60,448 nucleotides of DNA from an uncultured Rubrobacteraceae bacterium (lineage in GTDB: Bacteria; Actinomycetota; Rubrobacteria; Rubrobacterales; Rubrobacteraceae). Made by a program: the position numbers and the translations under genes. This document shows positions 52,024 through 59,560 of this stretch, in pieces; the first letter of the stretch is position 1; every line of letters begins with the position of its first letter. The DNA lies in NCBI GenBank assembly GCA_902806065.1, contig CADCVE010000104.1:1-60448 (forward strand). The letters run 5' to 3'. Below the pieces are notes generated by a model that worked only from the letters and a program-made list of their open reading frames with translations, was not told where the DNA came from and did not search any database.

Positions 52024-53033
52024 GTCAGGGAGACCGTCGCCAGAACCTGTTGGGAACCATGGATCGTCTCGGCCTAGGGGCGGTTCTGCTGGGTCTTCCG
52101 GCGAACTTCGCCTGGTACACTGGTGGCGCGGATAACCGGGTGGACCCCTCCGTACCTCTCGGGGTCGCCGCCGTCCTCGTTACCCCCGACGCCGAATACG
52201 TCGTAACGGACAATATCGAGGCCGGGCGGATGCGCGAAGAGCAGACCACTGGCTTTGAGGTAGTAGAGCACCCCTGGTACGAAAAAGCGTCGTCACTCTA
52301 CCGGGAACTGGCCGGTGGCGCTACGTTGGGGACTGACTTTCCCCTGGAGGGCGCCCGGGACGTTTCGGAGGAGGTCGCCCCGCTACGCTACGTGCTGGAC
52401 GCGGAGGCTATCGAACTCTACCGGAGAGCTGGCGCCGAGACCGCGGCGGCGATAGGGGAGGCGGCCGCGTCCGTCTCGGTTGGCATGACCGAGTACGAGG
52501 CCGGCGCGGACCTTGTAGCCGCTTGCCGGGAGCGGGGGCTCACTACCTCTGTGACACTGGTGGCAGCGGACGACCGCATTGCCCGTTACCGGCACCCGAT
52601 CCCTCAAGGAGACACCATACAACGCCGGGTAATGCTCGTGGTCTGCGCCGAGCGTGGTGGGCTCTACGTCAGCCTGACACGGATCGTGGACTTCGAGGAA
52701 CCGGAACCGGAACTCGCACGTCGGCAGGAGGCGAGCGAGGAGGTCCTGCGTCGCTTTCGGGAGGAGGCCACCCGTCCCGGCCGCACCCTCGCCGACGCCT
52801 TCAAGGACTGCAAGAGCTTCTACGCCGAGGCCGGCTTCCCCGATGAATGGCGGCTGCACCACCAGGGTGGGATGGCCGGTTACGCCGCCCGCGAGATCAT
52901 AGCAACTCCTGAGACTCGTCAAGAGATACAGGTCGGGCAAGCATTCGCCTGGAACCCTTCCATAACCGGCGCGAAGGCAGAGGAGACCTTTATCCTCACC
53001 GGGGATGGGCCGGAAGTGATCACCGTCCCGTGA
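52020..53033 (+). CDS. M24 (pita-bread) family protein lacking two metal ligands
   Basis: 337 residues: a creatinase-like N-terminal domain (ANFAWYTGGADNRVDPSVPL) and a C-terminal pita-bread domain. Peptidase M24 enzymes need Asp, Asp, His, Glu and Glu to bind two metal ions. Here the first two Asp positions read LVVCAERGGLYVSLTRIVDF, with Cys and Ser in place of Asp, while a His (HHQGGMAGY) and a Glu (GAKAEETFIL) remain. It is therefore probably not an aminopeptidase. Its stop overlaps a galE start. ATG at 52020; the upstream frame is not used. Confidence 0.85.
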   Translation: MSQGDRRQNLLGTMDRLGLGAVLLGLPANFAWYTGGADNRVDPSVPLGVAAVLVTPDAEYVVTDNIEAGRMREEQTTGFEVVEHPWYEKASSLYRELAGGATLGTDFPLEGARDVSEEVAPLRYVLDAEAIELYRRAGAETAAAIGEAAASVSVGMTEYEAGADLVAACRERGLTTSVTLVAADDRIARYRHPIPQGDTIQRRVMLVVCAERGGLYVSLTRIVDFEEPEPELARRQEASEEVLRRFREEATRPGRTLADAFKDCKSFYAEAGFPDEWRLHHQGGMAGYAAREIIATPETRQEIQVGQAFAWNPSITGAKAEETFILTGDGPEVITVP

Positions 53034-53143
53034 AGCTCCTGGTTACAGGCGGCGCGGGTTACATTGGCAGTGTCGTTGCTCTGCAATTGATCGAGGCGAG
53101 TCTACATTTCTTACTTCAAGCGTGGGGCGTGGCGGATGGGTAG
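53030..53143 (+). pseudogene. galE: truncated galE (UDP-glucose 4-epimerase) start fragment
   Basis: From a GTG that overlaps the stop of the M24 gene, the first ~23 residues are MKLLVTGGAGYIGSVVALQL and then IEA, the Rossmann start of GalE-type epimerases. After that the frame leaves the family (SLHFLLQAWGVADG) and stops at 53143, inside the end of the oppositely oriented EVE-NERD gene. So the rest of galE is lost, and a joint lies near 53098-53102. The coupled start shows that the M24 gene was once followed by an intact galE. Confidence 0.8.
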
Positions 53144-54321
53144 CAGCCAGTGGCGTTGGTCAGGTCGTTGACGGCGGTCTTGACGGTGGGGAGGTCGTGT
53201 CGATTATTCGAGCTTAGGATTTCATGGACCAGCCAGGTCAGCGGGAGGACGCGGACGCCACGGCAGGAGATGCGGCCCTCTACGAAGGCGTTGGAGAACA
53301 GCAAGATAGGCGCGACTTCGGCTGCCAGGATCTCCCGCAGCCGGTAAGTTCCTCGCCAGGTTTGCTTGATGAAGTCTTTGCCGGTCGAACGCCCGTTGAT
53401 AGAGAGCTCGCCCTTCGCGGACGTCACCCGCCCCTTGTGGCTCTTCGTCTCGATGCAGAAGAATCCCGTCTCGCCGAGCACGACGTGATCCACGTTGCCA
53501 AGCCCCGGCAGCGGGAGGTCATGGAAGACGTAGTAGCCGTGCGCCCGCAGCTTCCCCAACTCGGCCCCAACAGCCTCTTCAGCCCTGCCGCCCGAGATCC
53601 AGGTCCTCTCCGCCGCCCGGACCTTCTCTTGGGCATGGCGCTCGACTCTCTTGAGCCCGAATAACGACGCACCCATCTCGGCCACCGTCCATAACGCCGT
53701 CCGCTTGCGTCCCTCGGCCAGGGCGTGCTGCCCCGCATCCCGCTTCTCATACTTCCTCTCACGCTCCCCTGAAAAGCGGGCGAGATCCAGAACCGGAGGT
53801 TCGGAGACCGGAAGTTCGGAGACCGGAAGTTCGGAGACCGGAGGTTCGGAGACCGGAGGTTCGGAGACCGGAGGTTCTGGGGTTAGATCTTCCGCGATTT
53901 CAGTGGCGGGCGTGGTCGCGGCGACTCTCTTGAGCACGTCCTCGAATCCGCTGTCGGGGATCGCCAGGAACCCACCAGTCAGAGCGTAGCGATGGAACCC
54001 CAAGACGGGATGGGGACCATCTTTTGGAAACGTGTACGGAATGCTTTCGGGGAACGCCCGCATGCGGGTAACCGGTATGGCCCACAATGGCGGGTTCTTC
54101 GATGACCAGTCCGTTGCTTCGCCGGGGGCAGCGGCCGCTTCGGATACCTCTGCCGCGCCCACGAAACCCTCCCCAGCCATGTAAAAGAGCGCCTGGTCGC
54201 CGGGGAGCGCCTTTCGCGCCGGGGTCCGGTTCGACGAGACATGGAACGTGCACCCGCGACGTACTGACTCGAAGTTGTCCCGAGCGTGGTCCCCGACGAA
54301 CGACATCACCCAGTTGCTCAC
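53116..54321 (-). CDS. EVE-like domain fused to a NERD nuclease-like domain
   Basis: 401 residues from the GTG at 54321, with TTAGGAGGCTGG upstream. Residues ~1-140 resemble an EVE/PUA-like domain (SNWVMSFVGDHARDNFESVR, GDQALFYMAGEGFVGAAEVS, FHRYALTGGFLAIPD), a fold that reads modified bases in DNA or RNA. A repeated linker follows (about 155-190), then a charged helical region and a NERD domain (about 250-345) with GNVDHVVLGETGFFCIETKS, the D-x(n)-ExK core of PD-(D/E)xK nucleases. Such a fusion suits modified-nucleic-acid restriction. It sits beside a truncated galE, which suggests arrival by insertion. Confidence 0.75.
   Translation of the reverse strand: MSNWVMSFVGDHARDNFESVRRGCTFHVSSNRTPARKALPGDQALFYMAGEGFVGAAEVSEAAAAPGEATDWSSKNPPLWAIPVTRMRAFPESIPYTFPKDGPHPVLGFHRYALTGGFLAIPDSGFEDVLKRVAATTPATEIAEDLTPEPPVSEPPVSEPPVSELPVSELPVSEPPVLDLARFSGERERKYEKRDAGQHALAEGRKRTALWTVAEMGASLFGLKRVERHAQEKVRAAERTWISGGRAEEAVGAELGKLRAHGYYVFHDLPLPGLGNVDHVVLGETGFFCIETKSHKGRVTSAKGELSINGRSTGKDFIKQTWRGTYRLREILAAEVAPILLFSNAFVEGRISCRGVRVLPLTWLVHEILSSNNRHDLPTVKTAVNDLTNATGCYPSATPHA
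53792..53881. repeat. six tandem 15-base units inside the EVE-NERD gene
   Basis: The unit ACCGGAGGTTCGGAG, with a g/a change in two copies, is repeated six times without gaps; the last copy ends TCTGGG. On the minus strand each unit encodes PVSEP or PVSEL, giving a flexible linker between the two domains. Copy number may vary between strains by slippage. Confidence 0.9.
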
Positions 54322-54324
54322 CAA

Positions 54325-54776
54325 CCCAGCCTCCTAAAGAGCTACCGAATCCATTATAGGCCGTAGAGGCGGGGCGGGGATATGCCAAGGTAGCCTTCGG
54401 TGAAGGCGTGTTCAAAACAAAAAGGACGCGGGGTGAGGAAGACCACTACCGAATGCACGGACTTTGCATCACGGTGGCTTCGTCTTGACGTACTCTATCG
54501 AACGCCGCGTCGCCATCGTCCTTGTTTGCGTGAACGAAGCTGATACCCATGCAGACTCCACTCTTTGCAACTTCGAGGCGAACGGTGACTATAAGCCTGC
54601 ATTCTGTATGTTTGACGCCTCTGCTGGTGTAGAGGTCGTGAGCCGAGACGGGTTGCAACAAAACGGCTATTTGCAGGCGAAAGAACGACCGCGAGATCTC
54701 ACGGAACCGTGTTTAGAGACGCCTGGTTTCGGTGACATACACAGTGTAAGGCACCACTATAGATGGAGGTTCGATC
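54325..54776. other. 452-base stretch without a firm gene
   Basis: This stretch lies between the EVE-NERD gene and the PfpI-like gene. A plus frame at 54464-54937 runs over the PfpI start, and a minus frame at 54446-54661 has no start signal; neither shows a family match. GC content is lower than in the flanking genes. If the EVE-NERD gene came in with an insertion, the right joint could be here. Confidence 0.4.
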
Positions 54777-55352
54777 ATGGCAAACGAGTTGCAGGGACGC
54801 AAGGTAGCCATACTACTAGCTCCCGTGGGCACCGAGCAGGTCGAGTTCACAGAGCCCAAGAAGGCCGTCGAGGACGCCGGAGCCGAGGTCGAGGTCGTTG
54901 GCATCCAGACCGGCGACGCGCAGACTATGAACGGTGACGTCAACCCGGGTGATACCTTCAAGGTGGAGAAGGCTTTCTCCGATGTCTCCGCGGGGGATTA
55001 CGACGCTCTGATTATACCGGGCGGCACCGTAGGGTCGGATAATCTGCGCGGCAGCGATGAGGCGGTAAGCTTCGTGCGTGCTTTCTTCGAGCAGGAGAAG
55101 CCGGTCGGTGTAATTTGTCACGGTCCGTGGACTCTGGTGGAGGCGGACGTGGTGAAGGGCCGGACGCTTACCTCCTATCCGACGCTCCAGACCGACATCC
55201 GCAACGCGGGTGGCAACTGGGTGGATCAAGAGGTCGTTACCGACGCGGGGCTCGTCACGAGCCGGAACCCCGACGATCTGCCGGCGTTCTGCTCCAAGCT
55301 AGTCGAGGAGATCTCCGAGGGCAAGCACGCCGAGCAGGCCAGCAGCGTTTAG
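54777..55352 (+). CDS. DJ-1/PfpI family protein
   Basis: 191 residues of the DJ-1/PfpI superfamily. The nucleophile Cys is in VGVICHGPWTLVEADVVKGR (CHG), the conserved Glu in the GTEQVEFTEPKKAVED segment, and ALIIPGGTVGSDNLRGSD precedes them. Members are described as proteases, chaperones, or enzymes acting on methylglyoxal; the first is doubtful. The ATG has GATGGAGGTTCGATC upstream. A hairpin follows the stop, so it is likely a single-gene unit. Confidence 0.92.
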   Translation: MANELQGRKVAILLAPVGTEQVEFTEPKKAVEDAGAEVEVVGIQTGDAQTMNGDVNPGDTFKVEKAFSDVSAGDYDALIIPGGTVGSDNLRGSDEAVSFVRAFFEQEKPVGVICHGPWTLVEADVVKGRTLTSYPTLQTDIRNAGGNWVDQEVVTDAGLVTSRNPDDLPAFCSKLVEEISEGKHAEQASSV

Positions 55353-55381
55353 CTGATCGTACATAAGACAATTCAGGATAG

Positions 55382-55404
55382 AGCCTCGCTTTGGCGGGGC
55401 TTTA
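55382..55404 (+). terminator. terminator after the PfpI gene
   Basis: AGCCTCGC and GCGGGGCT pair with one G-T wobble around a short TTTG-containing loop, followed by TTACCTTT, 30 bases after the stop. A plausible intrinsic terminator. Confidence 0.6.
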
Positions 55405-55443
55405 CCTTTGCCTGAAGAGGGACCAGAGATAGGAGATTGTGTA

Positions 55444-56664
55444 GTGAAAGCGGTCGTTTTCCACGGTGTAGGAGATATAAGGCTCGACGACGTCGAGGAG
55501 CCGAAGATACAGGACCCTTCTGATGCCATTGTGCGGCTCACGTCCAGCGCGATCTGCGGGACGGATCTACACATGATCCGCGGCACGTTGGCGGGGATGA
55601 AGCCGGGTACGATCCTCGGCCACGAGGGCGTCGGTGTCGTCGAGGAGATCGGCCCCGAGGTCCGGAACCTGCGGGTAGGAGACAGAGTAGTTATCCCCTC
55701 GACCATCGGTTGTGGGTACTGCTCGTACTGCCGGGCCGGGTACTACGCGCAGTGTGACAACGCCAACCCCAACGGACCACAGGCCGGGACCGCGTTCTTC
55801 GGTGGGCCGGAGCCCACGGGACCGTTCGACGGGCTGCAGGCCGAGTTCGCGCGAGTCCCATATGCCGCTATCAACCTCGTAAAGCTGCCCGAGCAGGTCA
55901 CCGACGAGCAGGCGATTATGATCTCCGACATCTTCCCGACCGCTTACTTTGGAGCGGAGATAGCCGAGGTCTCCGATGGCGACTCGGTCGCGGTCTTCGG
56001 CTGCGGACCCGTAGGACAGTTCGCCATTGCTAGCGCGAAGATTCTAGGCGCCGGACGCGTCTTCGCGGTGGACAAGGAAGAGTCGCGCCTGGAGATGGCC
56101 CGCGCGCAGGGTGCGGAGGTCATCAACTTCAACGAGGAGGATCCGGTCGAGGTCATCTTCAACCTTACCGGCGGCATTGGGGTGGACCGCGTTATAGAGG
56201 CCGTCGGGGTGGACGCCGAGCACGCGCATTCCGGTCCCGCCGCCGAGCAGGGCGAGCAGTTGGCGGGGCAGTTCGAGCAGGACCTGAGCGAGGTCGCCCC
56301 CGAGACGAATCCACAGGGTGACAACTGGCACCCCGGCGACGCGCCTTCTCAATCCCTTATCTGGTCCACGCAGTGTGTCGCCAAGGGTGGGACCATCGGG
56401 GTTATCGGTGTCTTCCCGCCGCAGGCGATGACGTTCCCCGTGGGGGCTCTGCAGCAGCGCAACCTGACCCTCAAGGGTGGTAACTGCAACCACCGCAAGT
56501 ATATCCCCGGGCTCGTCGGGCTCGTGGCGACGGGTGCGTTGGACCCAACCAGCATCCTCACCAACAGAGAGCCCGTGACGGACGCCATCGAAGCCTACAA
56601 AATCTTCGACCAGCGGCAGCCTGGCTGGATCAAGGTGGAGCTACTACCCACGATGGCAGGCTAA
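55444..56664 (+). CDS. zinc-dependent alcohol dehydrogenase, formaldehyde dehydrogenase-like
   Basis: 406 residues from the GTG at 55444, with ATAGGAGATTG upstream. Catalytic zinc residues are in ICGTDLHMIRG and ILGHEGVGVVEEIG; the structural zinc loop has four Cys in GCGYCSYCRAGYYAQC. The NAD loop is VFGCGPVGQFAIASAKILGA. A ~35-residue insert after IGVDRVIEAVGVDAEH (HAHSGPAAEQGEQLAGQFEQ) is typical of glutathione-independent formaldehyde dehydrogenase-like enzymes. Substrate not fixed. No neighbouring C1 genes. Confidence 0.93.
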   Translation: MKAVVFHGVGDIRLDDVEEPKIQDPSDAIVRLTSSAICGTDLHMIRGTLAGMKPGTILGHEGVGVVEEIGPEVRNLRVGDRVVIPSTIGCGYCSYCRAGYYAQCDNANPNGPQAGTAFFGGPEPTGPFDGLQAEFARVPYAAINLVKLPEQVTDEQAIMISDIFPTAYFGAEIAEVSDGDSVAVFGCGPVGQFAIASAKILGAGRVFAVDKEESRLEMARAQGAEVINFNEEDPVEVIFNLTGGIGVDRVIEAVGVDAEHAHSGPAAEQGEQLAGQFEQDLSEVAPETNPQGDNWHPGDAPSQSLIWSTQCVAKGGTIGVIGVFPPQAMTFPVGALQQRNLTLKGGNCNHRKYIPGLVGLVATGALDPTSILTNREPVTDAIEAYKIFDQRQPGWIKVELLPTMAG

Positions 56665-56703
56665 CCCAACGGGAGCACCTCCCCAAAGCGAAGCCTGGAA
56701 GAT

Positions 56704-56736
56704 GCGCCCGCTCTGGACCGCCTCCGGGACGGGCGC
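56704..56736 (+). terminator. candidate terminator after the dehydrogenase
   Basis: A seven-base all-GC stem, GCGCCCG with CGGGCGC, around a 19-base spacer, 40 bases after the stop. It is followed by TCTCATG with no T run, so it would be a weak terminator. Confidence 0.35.
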
Positions 56737-56854
56737 TCTCATGGAAGCTACATACACCATCGATTGACAAGTCCCGACGTGGGCGCAATGCATCAACATT
56801 ACAACATCAACTCAGCAAGTAAGACTACAGGTACGAGCCGGCCCTCAGGGAGAT

Positions 56855-57049
56855 ACCGTGCAAGTTGGAGAGTATGCTACCCAAAAGAGATCTACCAGAA
56901 CTGGCCATGGTCTAGGGCCCCGAAGAACACGTTCAGAGGATGCAAGACTTCCTCGACCAGGCGACACGCGCATTTTCGTCTACTCTGGCTAGCAGGACCA
57001 GAAAAGGGTCATCGACTTCTACGGCTCTGAGGTGCTGCCGCTGCTACGC
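56855..57049 (+). pseudogene. remnant of an LLM-class F420-dependent oxidoreductase, C-terminus
   Basis: Three frames together give the C-terminal end of a luciferase-like F420-dependent oxidoreductase: YPKEIYQNWPWS in one, GPEEHVQRMQDFLDQATR in the next, then TRIFVYSG, a TAG (56990-56992) and QDQKRVIDFYGSEVLPLLR in the third. The last part, QKRVIDFYGSEVLPLLR, is the usual ending of this family. So two frameshifts and one nonsense codon are present, and nothing of the N-terminal part is seen. It is clearly dead. Confidence 0.75.
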
Positions 57050-57137
57050 TTCTGGCAGATCCTCGTAGGTCTCCGGCTGTATTTCGGCAAACAACCTGTC
57101 GCTCCGGGATCAGCTATGATCGACCGAAATCCGGCCT

Positions 57138-58460
57138 GTGGCAGCCGAGAACGAGACCGGGGTGAGTTTGCGCGCCAAAGATCAACTGCAAGCGAACGTG
57201 GCGGAGAGCCAGCGAGATACCGCGATACGGCCGCCCGCTGGTCCGCTAACCGTCCCCGAGGTTCTGCACCGGCCCGCGTGCGACCGCTACGAGTTTGTGA
57301 TCCTGGGCGCGGGTTGCTCGGGGCTTAGCCTCTGCTACTACCTGTTAGAGAAAGGGATAGACGCTCCTATCCTGATCCTCGACCGCAGACAAACGTTCGA
57401 GGACGATCGTACGTGGTGTTTCTGGGACGTGGAGTCTACTCCGTTTACCCACCTCGCCCTCAAGGAGTGGCGCTCCTGGGTCTTCGTCGCGGCCGGAGGA
57501 AGCGTAACGCAGACCACGAGCCGCTACCCGTACAAGTTCCTCGCGGGCCGGGACTTCTACGAGCACGCCCTGGCTCGCCTCGCCGAGAGCCCCAACGTGA
57601 CGCTCCGGCTCGGCGCGAAAGTGGGAGGTTACGCTGAAGAGAACGGGGAGGCGCTCGTCGAGACCTCGGATGGAATCATCCGCGCCCGCCACGTCTTCGA
57701 CGGACGCGGCCTGATACCAGGTTCCCTTGAATTCGAGGAGGCGCGGCGGCGGAGCGTCTGGGTGCCGCAGAAGTTCCTCGGGCTCCGCCTTCAAACGGAG
57801 AGGCCCGTCTTCAACCCGGAACGCTGCACGTTAATGGACTTCTCCGTAGACCAGTCACGGGGGTTGCGCTTTACGTATGTATTGCCGGTGGGGGAGAGGG
57901 AGGCGCTAGTCGAGAACGTCTACCTCTCGGAGGCTGAGGTCACGATGGGGGAGCACCGGGCGGAGATCGAAGCGTACCTGGAACATGCATATGAGCTGGA
58001 GTCCGGGAACTACGAGATACTCGGGGAGGAGAGGGGTTACATCCCGATGACGGACTACACCTTTCCCCGGAGGCTCGGAGAGCGCGTCTACAACATCGGC
58101 ACGCTCGGCGGTGAGACCCGCCCCTCTACGGGCTACACTTTCCTGCGCATCCAACGCTACTGTCGCGAACTGGCCGCGGCTATCGCTTCGGGCGGAGAGC
58201 CTCCCGACAACGTCCATCCCTGGCGCCTCGACCTGCTCGACGCGCTCTTTCTACGCTTCGTGCGCGAGCGACCCAAAGAATGTCCAGAAATCTACCGCCG
58301 AATGTTCGCCGGGGTTGCGCCGGACTCTCTGGTACGTTTCCTGACCGAGAGAAGCACCCCGCTGGACGAGGCGCGCCTCATCGCCGCGCTCCCCAAGACG
58401 CCCTTCTTGAAGCTTACCGGCCGTACGCTCCTCGAAAAGCTCCCCATCCCGGCTCCATAA
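57138..58460 (+). CDS. lycopene cyclase family protein (CrtY/CrtL type)
   Basis: 440 residues. The FAD/NAD loop is VILGAGCSGLSLCYYLLEKG, followed by DDRTWCFWDVE, YKFLAGRDFYEHALARL, VFDGRGL and IPMTDYTFPRRLGERVYNIG, GGETRPSTGYTFLRIQ, all typical of lycopene beta-cyclase, which makes the beta-ionone rings of beta-carotene. The GTG at 57138 gives a 40-residue N-terminal tail; a later start is possible. It is followed after two bases by a Blh gene. The lycopene-forming genes are not in the window. Confidence 0.9.
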   Translation: MAAENETGVSLRAKDQLQANVAESQRDTAIRPPAGPLTVPEVLHRPACDRYEFVILGAGCSGLSLCYYLLEKGIDAPILILDRRQTFEDDRTWCFWDVESTPFTHLALKEWRSWVFVAAGGSVTQTTSRYPYKFLAGRDFYEHALARLAESPNVTLRLGAKVGGYAEENGEALVETSDGIIRARHVFDGRGLIPGSLEFEEARRRSVWVPQKFLGLRLQTERPVFNPERCTLMDFSVDQSRGLRFTYVLPVGEREALVENVYLSEAEVTMGEHRAEIEAYLEHAYELESGNYEILGEERGYIPMTDYTFPRRLGERVYNIGTLGGETRPSTGYTFLRIQRYCRELAAAIASGGEPPDNVHPWRLDLLDALFLRFVRERPKECPEIYRRMFAGVAPDSLVRFLTERSTPLDEARLIAALPKTPFLKLTGRTLLEKLPIPAP

Positions 58461-58462
58461 AC

Positions 58463-59560
58463 ATGGGGTCGGGGTCCGTCTCACGAATACCCGGCGCCGG
58501 GATTTCTCCTGGCGCACACCGCGCCATCCGCTGCCGGGTATTGTGGCCCTCCTGGCTCCTCACCGCCGCCCTCACGCTGCTCTTTGCTACTGGACTTACG
58601 GTGCCGTCGTGGGCCGAGTACTTGCCGTTCGCGCTGAGCCTCGTCCTCTTCGGCCTGCCGCATGGGGCCGTGGATCATCTCGCGGCGCCGCGCCTCTTGG
58701 GGCGCAGGCCCTGGCCGTGGCCCGCGCTCGCGGTGGGCCTCCTGTATCTCTTTCTAGGTGGCGCTTATCTCTACCTCTGGTTCGTCGCCCCGGTCGCGGC
58801 TTTTGTAAGTTTCATAGCCCTGACGTGGCTGCATTGGGGCGGGGGAGACCTGCACGCACTTACGGCGTTCGTCTCCAATTGGGGCGCGTATCCCGTTGGA
58901 CGCGCGCGTCGAGTTCTGGCCCTGATCCTGCGGGGCGGGCTGCCGATGCTCATACCGCTCCTCGCCTTTCCGGAGACCTATCGCGCCGTTGCCGAAAGCG
59001 CTGTCAACCTCTTCGCTCCAGCGAGTAGCGGTGTCCTCTCCTGGGTCTTCGAGCCCTCCTTCCGCCTCATCGCCGGGACGGCCTTCGCCCTTCTAGCCGT
59101 TGCGGCGCTCGCCTCCGGGTACGGGAGCGCGAAGAAGAGCGGTGCGCGCGGGGTGTGGTGGATAGACGTCGCGGAGACGGCACTCCTGGCTGTGTACTTC
59201 GCGCTCGTGCCGCCTGTACTCGCCGTGGGCCTGTACTTCTGCCTGTGGCACGCCCCCCGGCATGTCGCCCGTCTGGTCCTGCTCGACGAGAAGAGCGCCG
59301 GTGCTCTGGAGGCTGGACGAATATCGTCTGCTCTCGCCCGGTTCGCGCGGGACGCGGCTCCGCTCACCATCGCGGCGCTGGTTTTTCTCCTCGGACTCTA
59401 CTTCGTAGTGCCGGGAACTGGTAGTCAGGGGCTGTCGCCGGACTCGCTCCTCGCTGTGTATCTCGTCCTCATCTCGGTGCTTACACTGCCGCATGTCGTG
59501 ATCGTTTTGTTTATGGATGTTCGTCAGGGTCTCTGGCGGCGGGCGGCGCCGGGAGCATGA
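58463..59560 (+). CDS. blh: Brp/Blh family beta-carotene 15,15'-dioxygenase
   Basis: 365 residues with about nine helices. The iron-binding His residues expected for Blh are in LFGLPHGAVDHLAAPRLLG, WLHWGGGDLHALTAF, LWHAPRHVARLVLL and LTLPHVVIVLFMD. The enzyme cleaves beta-carotene to two retinals. The ATG at 58463 follows the lycopene cyclase stop by two bases, a typical carotenoid-to-retinal operon. Rubrobacter relatives use retinal for rhodopsins; no rhodopsin gene is visible here. The stop overlaps the nuclease ATG. Confidence 0.92.
   Translation: MGSGSVSRIPGAGISPGAHRAIRCRVLWPSWLLTAALTLLFATGLTVPSWAEYLPFALSLVLFGLPHGAVDHLAAPRLLGRRPWPWPALAVGLLYLFLGGAYLYLWFVAPVAAFVSFIALTWLHWGGGDLHALTAFVSNWGAYPVGRARRVLALILRGGLPMLIPLLAFPETYRAVAESAVNLFAPASSGVLSWVFEPSFRLIAGTAFALLAVAALASGYGSAKKSGARGVWWIDVAETALLAVYFALVPPVLAVGLYFCLWHAPRHVARLVLLDEKSAGALEAGRISSALARFARDAAPLTIAALVFLLGLYFVVPGTGSQGLSPDSLLAVYLVLISVLTLPHVVIVLFMDVRQGLWRRAAPGA

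Larger units (their letters stand above)
56665..57137. other. 473-base stretch with only a dead gene piece
   Basis: Apart from the weak hairpin near 56704 and the LLM oxidoreductase remnant at about 56855-57049, I see nothing firm. A plus frame at 56764-57030 covers the remnant in the wrong frame. The last 90 bases should hold the promoter of the lycopene cyclase operon. Confidence 0.5.

Noticed and set aside
53792-53881. Repeat considered as a CRISPR array
   Set aside because: Units are 15 bases, adjacent with no spacers, and lie in frame inside a coding region.
54464-54937. Plus-strand 157-codon frame before and over the PfpI gene
   Set aside because: It runs into the PfpI gene in another frame, has no ribosome site and becomes Arg/Gly-rich where it overlaps.
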